Part shown: positions 35,263 to 45,388 of the stretch, piece by piece
Position numbering within the stretch: position 1 is the first letter of the stretch
Layout: the number at the start of each line of letters is the position of its first letter
Assembly: GCA_007750655.1 (NCBI GenBank)
Contig: CP036290.1
Location: 3,038,001 to 3,102,000 of the forward strand
Length of the DNA stretch: 64,000 nucleotides
Direction of reading: 5' to 3'
Source: Rohdeia mirabilis
GTDB taxonomy: Bacteria > Planctomycetota > UBA1135 > GCA-002686595
Notes under the pieces: model-generated
The model's input: only the letters and a program-made list of their open reading frames with translations
Database searches by the model: none
Told to the model about the DNA's origin: nothing
Program-made: the position numbers and the translations under genes

Positions 35263-37194
35263 TCAGGTCGAACTCGCCCGCGTACGACGCGCGCGATCCA
35301 GGTGGATCGCCACCAACGTCACGTCGGGCGGGTTCACCCCGGCGATGCGACCGGCCGCACCCAGCGTGCGCGGGCGCAGGAGGGCGAGCTTCTCGCGCGC
35401 TTCGGTCTTGAGGCCCGTGACCGACCCGAAGTCGAAGTCGTTCGGGATCTCCGTGTGCTCCTGGCCGCGCAAGCGCTCGACGTCGCGCTGTTGGCGCTCG
35501 ACGTAGCCGGCGTACTTCACGTCGGCCTCCACCGCCACCGCGAGGTCCGGTGCGAGATCGAGCGCCGCCACCCGCTCGTCCGCCGCGGCCAGATCGGCGA
35601 ACGTCGTGTCGGGGCGCGCCAGCCGCTCGAGCAGCGTGCGCCCGCCGTCGCCGGGACGCCGGATCGACGCGAGCAGTTCGCGCGCGGCCGCGACGTCGCT
35701 CGCGCGGCGCGCATAGAGGCGTTGCGTGTCCGCGTCGATCAGCCCGAACGCCGCGCCCTTGGCACCGAGTCGCTTGTCGGCGTTGTCGTGGCGCAGCATC
35801 AAACGGTACTCGGCACGGCTCGAGAACATGCGGTACGGCTCGACCGGGTTCGACACGGTCAGGTCGTCGATGAGGACGCCGATGTAGGCCTCGTGCCGCG
35901 CCAGCACGAACGCCGGGCGCTCGCTCGTCCACAGGGCCGCGTTGGCGCCGGCTACGAGCCCTTGAGCCGCGGCTTCCTCGTAGCCGCTCGTACCGTTGAT
36001 CTGACCGGCGAGGTACAGGCCGGGCACGTCGCGCAGTGCGAGCGTGGGGTCGAGCTGGAACGGCTGGACGAAGTCGTACTCGACCGCGTACCCGTGGCGT
36101 TCGAACCGCGCGCGCTCCAGTCCCTCGACGCTGCGCACGAATTCTTCCTGCACCTCGGCCGGCAGACTCGTCGAGAGGCCGTTCACGTAGACCACGTCCG
36201 TCTCGAGGCCTTCGGGTTCGAGGAACAGCTGATGGCGATCGCGGTCCGCGAAGCGCACGACCTTGTCCTCCACGCTCGGGCAGTAGCGCGGTCCGATGCC
36301 CTCGATCGTCCCCGAGTACATCGGCGAACGGTGGATGTTCGCGCGGATGACGTCGTGCGTGCGCTCGTTCGTGTACGCGAGGTGGCAGGCGATCTGGCGC
36401 AGGGCGGGGAACGCCGCGCGGTCGGTCCTCAGGCTGAACGGCTGCGGCAGCGCGTCGCCGTGCTGTTCCTCGAGACGCTCCCAGTCGATCGAGTCGCTCG
36501 CGAGACGCGGCGGTGTCCCCGTCTTGAGGCGTCCCGTCACCAGTCCGAGTGCCACGAGATCGGCGGTGATCCCGGTCGCGGCCGATTCCCCCACCCGTCC
36601 GCCGGCCGTGCGTTCGTCGCCGGTGTGCATGACCGCCGACAGGAACGTACCCGTGGTCAGGATCGTCGCTCCCGCGCGCAGCGTGCGCCCGTCGCCGAGC
36701 ACGATGCCCGCGACGCGCGTGCGCCCGCGACCGTCGTCCTCGAGGACGAGACGTTCGGCGCCGCCCGCGACGATCTCGACGCCGTCGGCCGCGGCGACCA
36801 TGGCCGTGGCTTCCTCGCGATAGCGGTGCCGATCGGCCTGGGCCCGCGGCGCCTGCACCGCATAACCCTTGGCCGTGTTCAACATGCGGAACTGGATGCC
36901 GGTGCGGTCGATGACCGTCCCCATCGCTCCGCCCAGAGCGTCGACCTCGCGCGCCAGCTGACCCTTGCCGAGCCCACCGATCGCCGGGTTGCAACTCATC
37001 TCACCGATGCGGTCGAGCCGGAACGTCACGAGCGCCGCGCGTGCGCCCAGTCGAGCGGCGGCGAGCGCGGCCTCGATCCCCGCGTGCCCGCCCCCCACGA
37101 CGAGGACGTCGTACTGCGCGCCGCGCGCGGGTGCGGGGTGCGGGTGGCTCGCGTCGAGCGGGGCCGGGTCGAAGTGGGTCGATTCCGTGGACAC
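35263..37194 (-). CDS. mnmG: tRNA uridine-5-carboxymethylaminomethyl synthase MnmG (GidA)
   Basis: With MnmE forms the cmnm5 modification at wobble U34. FAD-binding G-G-G-H-A-G at 34-39 follows the first strand; MSCNPAIGGLGKGQL (about 61-75) and TGTFL are family signatures; GYAVEYDFVQP and PEPYRMFSSRAEYRLMLR, split in the C-terminal half, are also typical. The helical C-terminal domain binds MnmE. GTG 37194 gives 643 aa (usual 620-630). The frame stays open to an ATG at 37422, but the extra sequence is low complexity. Confidence 0.94.
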   Translation of the reverse strand: MSTESTHFDPAPLDASHPHPAPARGAQYDVLVVGGGHAGIEAALAAARLGARAALVTFRLDRIGEMSCNPAIGGLGKGQLAREVDALGGAMGTVIDRTGIQFRMLNTAKGYAVQAPRAQADRHRYREEATAMVAAADGVEIVAGGAERLVLEDDGRGRTRVAGIVLGDGRTLRAGATILTTGTFLSAVMHTGDERTAGGRVGESAATGITADLVALGLVTGRLKTGTPPRLASDSIDWERLEEQHGDALPQPFSLRTDRAAFPALRQIACHLAYTNERTHDVIRANIHRSPMYSGTIEGIGPRYCPSVEDKVVRFADRDRHQLFLEPEGLETDVVYVNGLSTSLPAEVQEEFVRSVEGLERARFERHGYAVEYDFVQPFQLDPTLALRDVPGLYLAGQINGTSGYEEAAAQGLVAGANAALWTSERPAFVLARHEAYIGVLIDDLTVSNPVEPYRMFSSRAEYRLMLRHDNADKRLGAKGAAFGLIDADTQRLYARRASDVAAARELLASIRRPGDGGRTLLERLARPDTTFADLAAADERVAALDLAPDLAVAVEADVKYAGYVERQQRDVERLRGQEHTEIPNDFDFGSVTGLKTEAREKLALLRPRTLGAAGRIAGVNPPDVTLVAIHLDRARRTRASST

Positions 37195-37366
37195 TGAAGA
37201 TCGAGAGGCGCCGGCGTTCGGCGGACGGTCGGACGGTCGGACGGTGCTGGAGACGCGATTCGCGCGCGGGGCGCGGCGCTCGGCGCGCATTGGAACCGGG
37301 GCGGGCGCCGACCGCGAGCGGCATTCGAGGGCGGTGAGGGCTACGGGCGGCGGCGGCCGACGGTCG

Positions 37367-37621
37367 ATGAGGGTCAGCGTGTACGCCTGGGTCTTCCGCC
37401 ACCGCCACGGCCTGCGGTCCATCTACGGACTGCCGCCCGAACCCCGCATCGCGGGGCTGCTGGCCGCGTCGCGCGCCCCCGTCGCGCCGAGTCGCGGTCG
37501 CGAGGAGCGACGCCCCGCCGCGCGACGCCCCGAACCCGCGCTCGAGGCCGAGGGCACGGGCGCGCAGGGTTCGGACCGCGTCCGGCAGCTGACGATCCGC
37601 CCGCTGCCGCGCCGTACCTGA
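37367..37621 (+). CDS. Small hypothetical protein
   Basis: 84 aa, MRVSVYAWVFRHRHGLRSIY... then a Pro/Arg/Ala-rich tail. The first 30 residues look protein-like (YAWVFRHRHGLRSIYGLPP); the rest is low complexity. It lies between the divergent mnmG and HEAT/TPR genes, 27 bp before the latter. May not be a real gene. Confidence 0.3.
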   Translation: MRVSVYAWVFRHRHGLRSIYGLPPEPRIAGLLAASRAPVAPSRGREERRPAARRPEPALEAEGTGAQGSDRVRQLTIRPLPRRT

Positions 37622-37648
37622 GCACCTTCGGGCCGCTAGACTGCTGCG

Positions 37649-38962
37649 ATGCTGCGTCTGCTCCTGTTCATCTCCCTGGCCGTCGTTCCGGCTCTGTCCG
37701 AGCCCCTTCGCGCCGAGGCGACGCGCGACGACCGCGAGTCGCTCGAGGACCTGCGCGAGCGCCTGTCCGCCGAGTTGGCCGCGCAGGTGGCCGAGGTCCA
37801 ACCGCGCGTCGACGCCCTCCTGCTCGAGATCGCGGCCGCGCGCCGTGAACGCAGCCCGCGCCGCGCCGCCGAGAAGCGCGAGGCCCTCGCCGCCCTGCCC
37901 CCCGCCGCGGCCCTCGTGCTCGTGGAGCGCCTCGAGGTCACGGACGAGGAGGACGAGGCCCAGATGTGGCGCGCGCTCGAGGCCGGTTACGCCCTGCGGC
38001 GCGTGTCGAGCGCGGCCATCCTCCCGCGGCTCGACGAGCTCAGCAACCACACGACCGCCACCACGCGCCGCCTCGCGATCGCCGCGCTGGGCGCCGTTCC
38101 GAACCCCACCGGCGCCGCGCGCAGCCTGACCGCGCTCTACGCCAAGCGCTCGGGCGCCGATCGCGCGGAGGTTCTGGGTGCGCTCGTGCGACTGGGTGGA
38201 CCGGACAGCGCGACCGCGTTCGAGGACGCGGTGACGCGCGCCGATCGTCAGAGCGTCGCAGCGGCCCTGTCCGCGGCGGCCGCGCGCGTAGCGGTCGAGT
38301 ACGAACCGATCGTCGACGCGGCGCTCGCGAACCAGGACCTCGCGAAGGACGTCTGGAGCCCCCTGCTCGAGTTCATCGAGTCGAAGTCGGGCCCCATCGA
38401 GCCCGAACGCGTGAAGCGGCTGGTGGCACTGCCCCTCGCCGGAAGTGTGCGAGGCGACGACGCCGCCGAACTGCTCGAGCGCGTCGGGCGGCTCGATCTC
38501 GCTCGCCGCCACGTGGAGGACGAACTGGACGCGCTCACGCGTTCGAGTTCGGAGCGCATCGCGACGGCGGCGCTGGTGGCGCTCACGCGCATGGGCGATC
38601 GCGAGGCGAAGGACCAGCTGATGGAGAAGCTGGACGAGGACGTGGACGAGGCGGACAAGGGCCTGCCGAATCCGCTGCGCGCGCGCGGCCAGATGAAGAT
38701 GCGCATCGGCGACTACACCGGCGCGATCAACGACCTCAAGAAGGCGCTGCGCGAGGCGAAGGGTCAGGGTGGTTTCGTGCTGCGCGAGATCAACGTGGAC
38801 CTGGCGCGCGCCTACCTGTTGAACGAACGCCTCGACAAGGCGGCGGGTGCCCTCGAGGACGCCGACCTGACCAATCCGCGCCGCGAGGAGTTGGCCGCAC
38901 TGCGCGAGTTCCGCGTCCTGGCCGAGCACCCGCGCTACGGCGAGGTCTTCGAGCCGCGCTAG
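37649..38962 (+). CDS. Secreted HEAT/TPR-repeat protein
   Basis: 437 aa with a signal peptide (about 1-23, LLLFISLAVVPALSEPLRA). The middle is a helical repeat region with HEAT-like units (for example TTRRLAIAALGAVPN, RIATAALVALTRMGD); the end has a TPR-like segment (RGQMKMRIGDYTGAIND, DLARAYLLNERLDKA) and the typical tail FRVLAEHPRYGEVF. A TAGACT box (37637-37642) ends 6 nt before the ATG, suggesting a leaderless message. Function unknown, presumably a periplasmic scaffold. Confidence 0.8.
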   Translation: MLRLLLFISLAVVPALSEPLRAEATRDDRESLEDLRERLSAELAAQVAEVQPRVDALLLEIAAARRERSPRRAAEKREALAALPPAAALVLVERLEVTDEEDEAQMWRALEAGYALRRVSSAAILPRLDELSNHTTATTRRLAIAALGAVPNPTGAARSLTALYAKRSGADRAEVLGALVRLGGPDSATAFEDAVTRADRQSVAAALSAAAARVAVEYEPIVDAALANQDLAKDVWSPLLEFIESKSGPIEPERVKRLVALPLAGSVRGDDAAELLERVGRLDLARRHVEDELDALTRSSSERIATAALVALTRMGDREAKDQLMEKLDEDVDEADKGLPNPLRARGQMKMRIGDYTGAINDLKKALREAKGQGGFVLREINVDLARAYLLNERLDKAAGALEDADLTNPRREELAALREFRVLAEHPRYGEVFEPR

Positions 38963-39074
38963 GTCTGGGGGCGCGCGTTCTGGCCGAGCACTGCCCGGCG
39001 GGCGCCGTCGCGACAGCGGGACCTGGCGAGCGCGCCGCTGGAGGTCCGCGGGCGCGAGGGTCGATCCACCCGGC

Positions 39075-40415
39075 GTGACCCCCGCCCCGCACGACCCCAC
39101 GCACGACCGCCCGGCCGCGGGGGCCGCTGCCCCAATGACGGACGGACTGCCGCGCGGAGCGAGCCGGCGCGCTCGGATCGCCGAGTTCCTGCGGCGCACG
39201 GCCAACGCCTGCGTGCGCGCCACCGAGCGCCTGCTCTTCCGCCGTGGGACCGCGGAACCCGAACGCGTCGGCGTGTGGCGCGTGGGCATGATCGGCGACA
39301 CGCTCGTCGCCCTGCCGGCGCTGGCCGCCGTGCGTGCCGCCCACCCGAACGCCGAGTTGGTGCTGTTCACCTCGCCCGGACCCGCCGACGCACCGGGAGC
39401 GGCGGAACTGCTCGAACACTCGTCCGCGGTCGATCGCGTCGTGCGCTGGACGCGTGAGGACCTGGCCCAGGGTGGCCTGCGCGAGCTGTGTCGTCGCCTG
39501 CGCGAGGCACCGGTCGACCGGCTCTACCTCGTGCCCCAGGACCGCACGACGCCGCGCGCCGAACTGCGGCTGCTCGTGGCCCTGCGACTCGGTGGTCTGC
39601 GCGACGTGCGCGGTGCGAACGTCACCACCGCGCACTTCCTCCCGGCGCCGCTGGCCCGCGCCCACGATCGCGAGTTCGTCTGGCGGCCGATCGCGACGCG
39701 CCTCTGCGAACAGGTCGAGAGCGCGATCGCCGACGGGCGGACGAGCGGCGCCGAGTTCGACGCGAACCGAGCGTCGGGCGTCCACGTGCTCGAGATCGAC
39801 GCACCGCGCCGCGAACGCGCGCTGCTGCACCTCGCACGACTCGCGCCGGGTGGCGAACCGCTCCTGTGCCTCGCCCCGGGCGCCAAGTTGGAGCACAAGC
39901 GCTGGCCCGCCGAACGCTTCGGCGCCGTCGCTCGCGGTTGGATCGACCGCGGCGGCCGAGCCGTGGTCCTCGGCGGACCCGGCGACGTCGATCTGGCCGA
40001 ACGCATCGCTCGCGCGGCCGGCGTCGACGTCCCCAGCCTGTGTGGCGTGACCGACCTGCTCGAGTCCGCGGCCCTGTTGGAGCGCGCCGACGTCCTGGTC
40101 TCGAACGACACGGGCACGATGCACCTCGGCGCCGCCGTGGGGACGCCGCTCGTCGCGATCTTCTCCGGCTGGGACCGCCGCGGCGCCTGGGATCCGTGGT
40201 GCGCCGATCCGACGCGTCCGCCCACCGTGCTGCGCCGTCAAGTCCCTTGCCATCCCTGCCTCGCCCCGGCCTGTGCGAACCGCTCCGGCGGGGTTCCGGC
40301 CTGTCTCGAGCTCTCGGCGGACGCCGTGCTGGCCGCCGCACTGCGCGGTGCGCGACGGCGCCCGAGCGCCGGCGAGCGCTCGGTCCGCCGAGCCCTGAGC
40401 GAACGGGCCGCGTAG
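39075..40415 (+). CDS. Glycosyltransferase family 9 (heptosyltransferase-like)
   Basis: First gene of the plus-strand EPS cluster. RVGMIGDTLVALPALAAVRAAHP (about residues 68-90, in two motifs) is the GT9 start, and the C-terminal half has APGAKLEHKRWP and the donor-site segment VSNDTGTMHLGAAVGTPLVAIF, all typical for ADP-heptose:LPS transferases and relatives. CHPCLAPAC near the end adds a four-cysteine cluster as in several GT9 proteins. Acceptor sugar unknown. GTG 39075 (446 aa) or ATG 39135 (426 aa) may start it. Confidence 0.85.
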   Translation: MTPAPHDPTHDRPAAGAAAPMTDGLPRGASRRARIAEFLRRTANACVRATERLLFRRGTAEPERVGVWRVGMIGDTLVALPALAAVRAAHPNAELVLFTSPGPADAPGAAELLEHSSAVDRVVRWTREDLAQGGLRELCRRLREAPVDRLYLVPQDRTTPRAELRLLVALRLGGLRDVRGANVTTAHFLPAPLARAHDREFVWRPIATRLCEQVESAIADGRTSGAEFDANRASGVHVLEIDAPRRERALLHLARLAPGGEPLLCLAPGAKLEHKRWPAERFGAVARGWIDRGGRAVVLGGPGDVDLAERIARAAGVDVPSLCGVTDLLESAALLERADVLVSNDTGTMHLGAAVGTPLVAIFSGWDRRGAWDPWCADPTRPPTVLRRQVPCHPCLAPACANRSGGVPACLELSADAVLAAALRGARRRPSAGERSVRRALSERAA

Positions 40416-40675
40416 GCCGCTCCCGGTGCTCGCGGGACGGCGTGGAAGCAGGCTTCGCGACCGCGCGACGAAGCGCCCAGCAGCGCGCCGCGCCGCCCGA
40501 CCGCCGACCGATCGAGGGCTCGCGCACAGGGGGCGCAGCCCTGGGACAACGCCTGGCGGCCGCCGTCCGATCGCGCAGGAAACGGCTCCCACGGGCCGAT
40601 AGCGACGGTTCGCCGGGGTCCTGCCCCCCCACGCGCGCGCCCCTTCGCGCGGCGCCCGATCACCCTCATTCGCCC

Positions 40676-41422
40676 ATGTCGTCCGTGCGTCCCAACGACT
40701 CCCATCGCCTCGGCACCGCGTGCCGCGTGCTGCTCCTCACGCTCGCTCCGGCGATCGCGGGCTGCGTCTCCGCGCCGCCCCTCGTCGAAGGCACCATCCC
40801 GGCCGAGACGTTCGGCCTGACGTCGAGCCCGCTGATCGAAACGCTCGGCCCGGGCGACACGTTGACGGTCACGGTCGTCGGACACCCCGACGTGGCCCGG
40901 CCGGAGATCCCGCTGCGCATCGACGCCCAGGGCAACGTGAACCTGCCGCTCACCGGTCCGGTCCAGGTCTCGGGTCTGACGGTCTCCCAGGGTCGCGAGC
41001 GCATCGAGGCCGAGTTGGCGCGCTTCCTCGTCGACGCGCGCGTCGGTCTCGCCGTCGCCGAACCCGCATCCCGCCAAGCGTTCGTCCTCGGTCAGGTCAA
41101 CACCCCCGGCGCCTACGTGCTCGACCGCCCGGTGAACGCACTGCAGCTGCTCGCACTGGCGGGTGGCGCGATCAACGGCGCCGACCGCGAGAACGTCGCG
41201 CTCATGCGCGAGCGCGACGGCGAACTCGAGGTGCACTTCTTCGACGCCGGGACGCCCGACGTGAACGGCCTGATCGCCGTCCACCCCGGTGACCTGGTGT
41301 TCGTGCGCCTCTCGAGGGGCGGCGCGTTCAAGGAACAGATCGTTCCGGTGCTGCAGGCCGCGGCTCCGATCTTCAGCTCGCTCACGAGCCTCATCATCGT
41401 CTCGGACGCACTGAAGGACTGA
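40676..41422 (+). CDS. Outer-membrane polysaccharide export lipoprotein (Wza-like)
   Basis: Forms the outer-membrane exit channel of the capsule/EPS machinery. Signal peptide with lipobox A-I-A-G-C (Cys30), a Poly_export domain from about residue 57 (LGPGDTLTVTVVGHPDV) and an SLBB-like segment (VLGQVNTPGAYVL, ALAGGAING). At 248 aa it is shorter than E. coli Wza (379) and ends after one SLBB unit plus a hydrophobic helix, like the short export proteins of Wzx/Wzy loci. Its stop shares a base with the start of the Wzc gene. Confidence 0.9.
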   Translation: MSSVRPNDSHRLGTACRVLLLTLAPAIAGCVSAPPLVEGTIPAETFGLTSSPLIETLGPGDTLTVTVVGHPDVARPEIPLRIDAQGNVNLPLTGPVQVSGLTVSQGRERIEAELARFLVDARVGLAVAEPASRQAFVLGQVNTPGAYVLDRPVNALQLLALAGGAINGADRENVALMRERDGELEVHFFDAGTPDVNGLIAVHPGDLVFVRLSRGGAFKEQIVPVLQAAAPIFSSLTSLIIVSDALKD

Positions 41423-44265
41423 TGCCGCTCACCCACGAAGGAACCGATCGCAACGGTTCGCCCGATCCCGCCGCCGGTCTGCGCCACGTCCTCGACCTGG
41501 CGCTGCGCCGGCGCCTCGCGCTCGCCCTGTTCGCCGTCGCCGGCCTCGGCCTCGCGCTGGGTTGGATCGGCGCCCAGGCGCCCGTCTACCGCGCGACCGC
41601 CACGGTCCTGATCGACGAGCAGGACGGCGCGTCGGCCACGCTCAGCGAACTGTCGCTCTTCGGCAGCGCGCCCCGCGCCTCGGCCGAGATCGCGTTGCTC
41701 TCGTCGCGAGCGCTCGCGGAGCAGGTGGTCGCGACCCCTGCGGACGTCCTGGACGCCGACGAGCGTGCGCGCCACCTCGGTCTCGAAGCGCAGGTCGACG
41801 ACCTCGCCCGACGCCCGCTCGCCGCCGCCGTCGGACGCCTCACCGGCCAGATCCCCGCTCCGCGCATCGCCGTGCGCAGCGAACGCCTCGACGGCTCCGC
41901 TCCCGAACGGGTCCGTCTGCGCTTCGTGAGCCCGACGCGCGTCGAACTCGCCGCCCTGGGCGACATGGCCTACGCCGAGCACTTCGGGTCCGACGCGACC
42001 GAGCTCGACTACGCCGCCGGTGAACCCGTCGAGTGGTCCGGACTGCGACTGTGGATCGATGCGGACGCGGATCGCTCGCTCGGCACGTACGTCGTCCACG
42101 TGCGCACGCCCGACGACGCCGCGCGCGATCTGATGAACAACACGCGCGTCATGGAGACGCAGCGCAACTCGGGCGTCCTCGAACTGACCGTCTCCGACAG
42201 CGACCCGCTGCGCGCGGCGGCCAAGGCGAACGCCCTGTGCCTCAACTACTTCGACCTCAAGGTCGAACGCAGCCGACGCCGCGCGTCCCAGTCGATCGGC
42301 TTCATCGAGGACCAGCTCGACGAGCAGACCGCCGCGCTGGAGACGGCCGAGGCGGACGTCGTCGCGCTGCGCAAGCAGTACCCCGACCTGATCGACCTGA
42401 CCACGTCGGCCGGACGCATCGTCGAGCAGCTGTCGGGCTTCGAGGTCGAACGTCTGCGTCTCGACCTCGCGCGCCACGCCCTCGAGGAAGCGCTGGAACT
42501 GACCCAGGCCGGTGACGATCGCGGACTGTCGCAGTTGTCCTCCGAGCTGGCCGACCCGCTGTCGAAGGGTCTGGTCGAACGGCTCGAGACCCTCGGCCTC
42601 GAGCGTTTCGCCGCGGCGCGCGCCGACGGGGGTCCCTACCGCACGCTCCTCCAGCAGCGCGCCGTCGAGCTCGACGAACGCGCCGACGAGGCCCGCGTCG
42701 AGCTGGCCGCCCTGCGCGCGGTGCTGACCGCCGCCGAGGCCGACGAACAGGGCGCCTTCGCCGGACTCTCGTCGTCGCCGTCGAGCGGTGCCACCGTCGA
42801 TCCGTTGACGCTCGGCTACCTGGCCGAACTGGGTCGCCTGCAGAGCCAGCGCGAGGTTCTCGCCAGCACCTACACCGTCGAACACCCCGAACGCGCGCGG
42901 ATCGAGCGCGCGATCGTCGAACTGCGCGCGCGTCTGACGCAGAACCTCGCGCAACGCGCCGAAGCCCTGGCCGCCCTGGCCGACGATCGCGACGAGCTCG
43001 CCGCCACCGCCCGCGACGCCGCCATGGCCCAGTCGGGACGCGACCTCGAGTCGATCGACGCCGCCCTCGCCGCCACCCGTGCGCGCATCGCCGACCACCT
43101 GGCGTCGCGCCGCGAAGCGCTCGGGCGTCAGTACACCGAACTCGACCGCGTGTGTGCGGACCTCGAGGCCCAGCTCGGCGCCCTGCCCGAGAAGGAACGC
43201 CTCCTGGCCGCCCCGCTGCGCCGCCTCGAGACGCACAAGGAACTGACCGCGCTCTTGCTCAAGAGTCTCCAGGAGGCTCAGATCGCGCGCGCGTCGGCCC
43301 TCTCGTCGGCGGACTTCGTCGACCGCGCCGCCGCGCCCGACCGCCGCTACGCCCCGCGCATCGGGTTCACGCTCGGACTCGGTCTCGTGGCCGGTGTCCT
43401 CGCCGGACTGGCGCTGTTGCTCGTTCGCGAGCACCTGGCCGAGTCCCTCGAGAGCGAAGGCGAACTCGAGCGCATCACCGGACTGCCGGTCCTCGCGTCG
43501 GTGCCCGACTTCAAGGACGGCGGCCGCGTCGCCACGCGCACCAAGGACTTCGTCGCCATGCGCGACGATCCGTCGGGACCCGTGGCCGAGGCCTACCGTT
43601 CGCTGCGCGCGAGCCTGCGCTTCGCCGTCGGCGACCTCGGTCAGATGCGGACGCTCGCCGTCACGTCGTCCGCTCCGGGCGAGGGCAAGTCGACGACCAA
43701 CATCGACCTGGCCTGGTGCCTGGCATCGCCGAGCCGCCGCGTGCTGCTCGTCGACGCCGACCTGCGCCGGCCGTCGGTCCATCGCTACCTGGGCCTGGGC
43801 GACCAGGTCGGACTCGCGGAGTGCCTCACGGACGAAGCCGACTGGCGCGAACGCCGTCAGCCCAGCGGACGCGACCACCTCGACGTTCTCGTCGCCGGTC
43901 GCAGCCGTCAGGTCAGCGCCGACCTGTTGGGCTCGGACGCGATGAGCGAACTCGTCGACGAGTGGCTCGCGGAGTACGACCTGGTCGTGTTCGACCTCCC
44001 GCCCGCGCTCGTCGTCGCCGACGTCGAAGTCTTCGCCCACCGCCTCGACGCGATCGTCCTGCTCTACCGCGCCGGCGGCCTCCCCTCGCGCGTGGTCGAG
44101 AACACGGCCAAGCGCATGCGCGCGTCCGGCGCCAAGATCGTCGGCCTCGTGATGAACGCCTGTCGCCCCGAGAAGGCCAAGGGCGCCGGTGCCTACAGCG
44201 ACTACTACAAGGCGCGCTCCGCCTACTACCAGGACGACCGCAGTCCCGACCGCCAGGCGGCCTGA
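41422..44265 (+). CDS. Wzc-like chain-length regulator and BY-kinase
   Basis: 947 aa. A Wzz domain lies between two membrane helices (about 30-50 and 640-660) with a long periplasmic coiled coil (about 290-620). The cytoplasmic tyrosine-kinase domain has Walker A S-S-A-P-G-E-G-K-S with K756, Walker A' VLLVDADLRRP, and the C-terminal tyrosine cluster (Y925, Y928, Y929, Y935, Y936) that is autophosphorylated in this family. It contacts Wza and sets polymer length. Stop/start overlap (TGATG) with wza indicates translational coupling. Confidence 0.92.
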   Translation: MPLTHEGTDRNGSPDPAAGLRHVLDLALRRRLALALFAVAGLGLALGWIGAQAPVYRATATVLIDEQDGASATLSELSLFGSAPRASAEIALLSSRALAEQVVATPADVLDADERARHLGLEAQVDDLARRPLAAAVGRLTGQIPAPRIAVRSERLDGSAPERVRLRFVSPTRVELAALGDMAYAEHFGSDATELDYAAGEPVEWSGLRLWIDADADRSLGTYVVHVRTPDDAARDLMNNTRVMETQRNSGVLELTVSDSDPLRAAAKANALCLNYFDLKVERSRRRASQSIGFIEDQLDEQTAALETAEADVVALRKQYPDLIDLTTSAGRIVEQLSGFEVERLRLDLARHALEEALELTQAGDDRGLSQLSSELADPLSKGLVERLETLGLERFAAARADGGPYRTLLQQRAVELDERADEARVELAALRAVLTAAEADEQGAFAGLSSSPSSGATVDPLTLGYLAELGRLQSQREVLASTYTVEHPERARIERAIVELRARLTQNLAQRAEALAALADDRDELAATARDAAMAQSGRDLESIDAALAATRARIADHLASRREALGRQYTELDRVCADLEAQLGALPEKERLLAAPLRRLETHKELTALLLKSLQEAQIARASALSSADFVDRAAAPDRRYAPRIGFTLGLGLVAGVLAGLALLLVREHLAESLESEGELERITGLPVLASVPDFKDGGRVATRTKDFVAMRDDPSGPVAEAYRSLRASLRFAVGDLGQMRTLAVTSSAPGEGKSTTNIDLAWCLASPSRRVLLVDADLRRPSVHRYLGLGDQVGLAECLTDEADWRERRQPSGRDHLDVLVAGRSRQVSADLLGSDAMSELVDEWLAEYDLVVFDLPPALVVADVEVFAHRLDAIVLLYRAGGLPSRVVENTAKRMRASGAKIVGLVMNACRPEKAKGAGAYSDYYKARSAYYQDDRSPDRQAA

Positions 44266-44272
44266 GATCACC

Positions 44273-45388
44273 ATGGACATCCTGTACGTCGGCGAATTGA
44301 CGCCGAACACCCGCTGCGAGCAGCGCCTGCGCGTCTTCCGCGACCTCGGGCACGACGTCACCGCCCTGCCGTTCCGCTCGATCCTCGACGGACCGCACCA
44401 GGAGCGACGTCTGCCCCCCGTGCCGCGCGTCATGAACAAGTTGGGCTTCCCGCTCGACTCCGAGAACGTCAACACGGCGCTCGTGAACATGGCGACGCGG
44501 TCGCGTTTCGACCTTCTGTGGGTCGAGAAGGCGCCAGTCCTGCGCGCGCACGCGATCGAGAGCTTCGCGCGACTCCAGCCCCAGGCGCGCCTCGTCTACT
44601 TCAGCGAGGACGACATGGCCCTGCGCCACAACGGGTCGTTCTGGTTCCGCGGCGCGCTGCCGCTCTACGACGTGGTCGTCACGACGAAGCTGCGCAACCT
44701 GGTGGACGGCGAACTCGAGGCACTGGGTGCCCAGCGCGTGGTGTACGAGCCGAAGACGTTCGACCCGAAGCTGCACCGGCCCATCGACGTGGACGCGAAC
44801 ACGACCGAGAAGTTCGGCGCCGACGTGTTGTTCGTCGGCACGTACGAGCGCGAGCGCGCGGCGTCGTGTCTGAACCTCGCCCGCGCCGGCATCAGCGTGC
44901 GGGTCTTCGGCATGGGTTGGCAGCGCTTCGGCGAGAGCCACCCGAACCTGCGCGTCGAAGGGCGCGCGATCGGTGGCGACGACTACGTGGCCGCGCTCTG
45001 CAGCTCGAAGATCGCCCTCGGCTTCCTGCGCCGCGCCAGCCGCGACGAACACACCGACCGCTCGGTCGAGATTCCGGCCTGCGGCGGGTTCATGCTGGCC
45101 GAGCGCAGCTCCGAACACCTCGAACTGTTCCGCGACCACCGCGAGGCCGTCTTCTTCGACGGCGACGACGAGTTGATCGGACACGTGGAGCGCTACCTCG
45201 GCGACGACGAAGCGCGGCGTTCGATCGCCGCCGCGGGCCGCCGACGCTGTTTGGATTCCGGCTACGACCACGCCTCGGCCTGCCGCCGCATGTTGGCCGC
45301 CGCGAGCGGAGCGCCCCACCGCTCCGAGCGCGACGCACGCCCGGTCGCCGGCGAACGGCACTCGACCACCTCGCGCGAGGTCGCCTGA
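44273..45388 (+). CDS. CgeB-type glycosyltransferase
   Basis: 371 aa, GT-B fold. MDILYVGELTPNTRCEQRLRVF (in pieces) starts it; LVYFSEDDMALRHN and ADVLFVGTYERER, then IALGFLRRASRDEHTDRSVEIPACGGFMLAE, resemble the 'spore maturation protein CgeB'/Glyco_trans_1_2 family, where the last segment binds the nucleotide sugar. Part of the EPS operon: 7 bp after the Wzc gene and overlapping the next gene by TGATG. Sugar not predictable. Confidence 0.82.
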   Translation: MDILYVGELTPNTRCEQRLRVFRDLGHDVTALPFRSILDGPHQERRLPPVPRVMNKLGFPLDSENVNTALVNMATRSRFDLLWVEKAPVLRAHAIESFARLQPQARLVYFSEDDMALRHNGSFWFRGALPLYDVVVTTKLRNLVDGELEALGAQRVVYEPKTFDPKLHRPIDVDANTTEKFGADVLFVGTYERERAASCLNLARAGISVRVFGMGWQRFGESHPNLRVEGRAIGGDDYVAALCSSKIALGFLRRASRDEHTDRSVEIPACGGFMLAERSSEHLELFRDHREAVFFDGDDELIGHVERYLGDDEARRSIAAAGRRRCLDSGYDHASACRRMLAAASGAPHRSERDARPVAGERHSTTSREVA

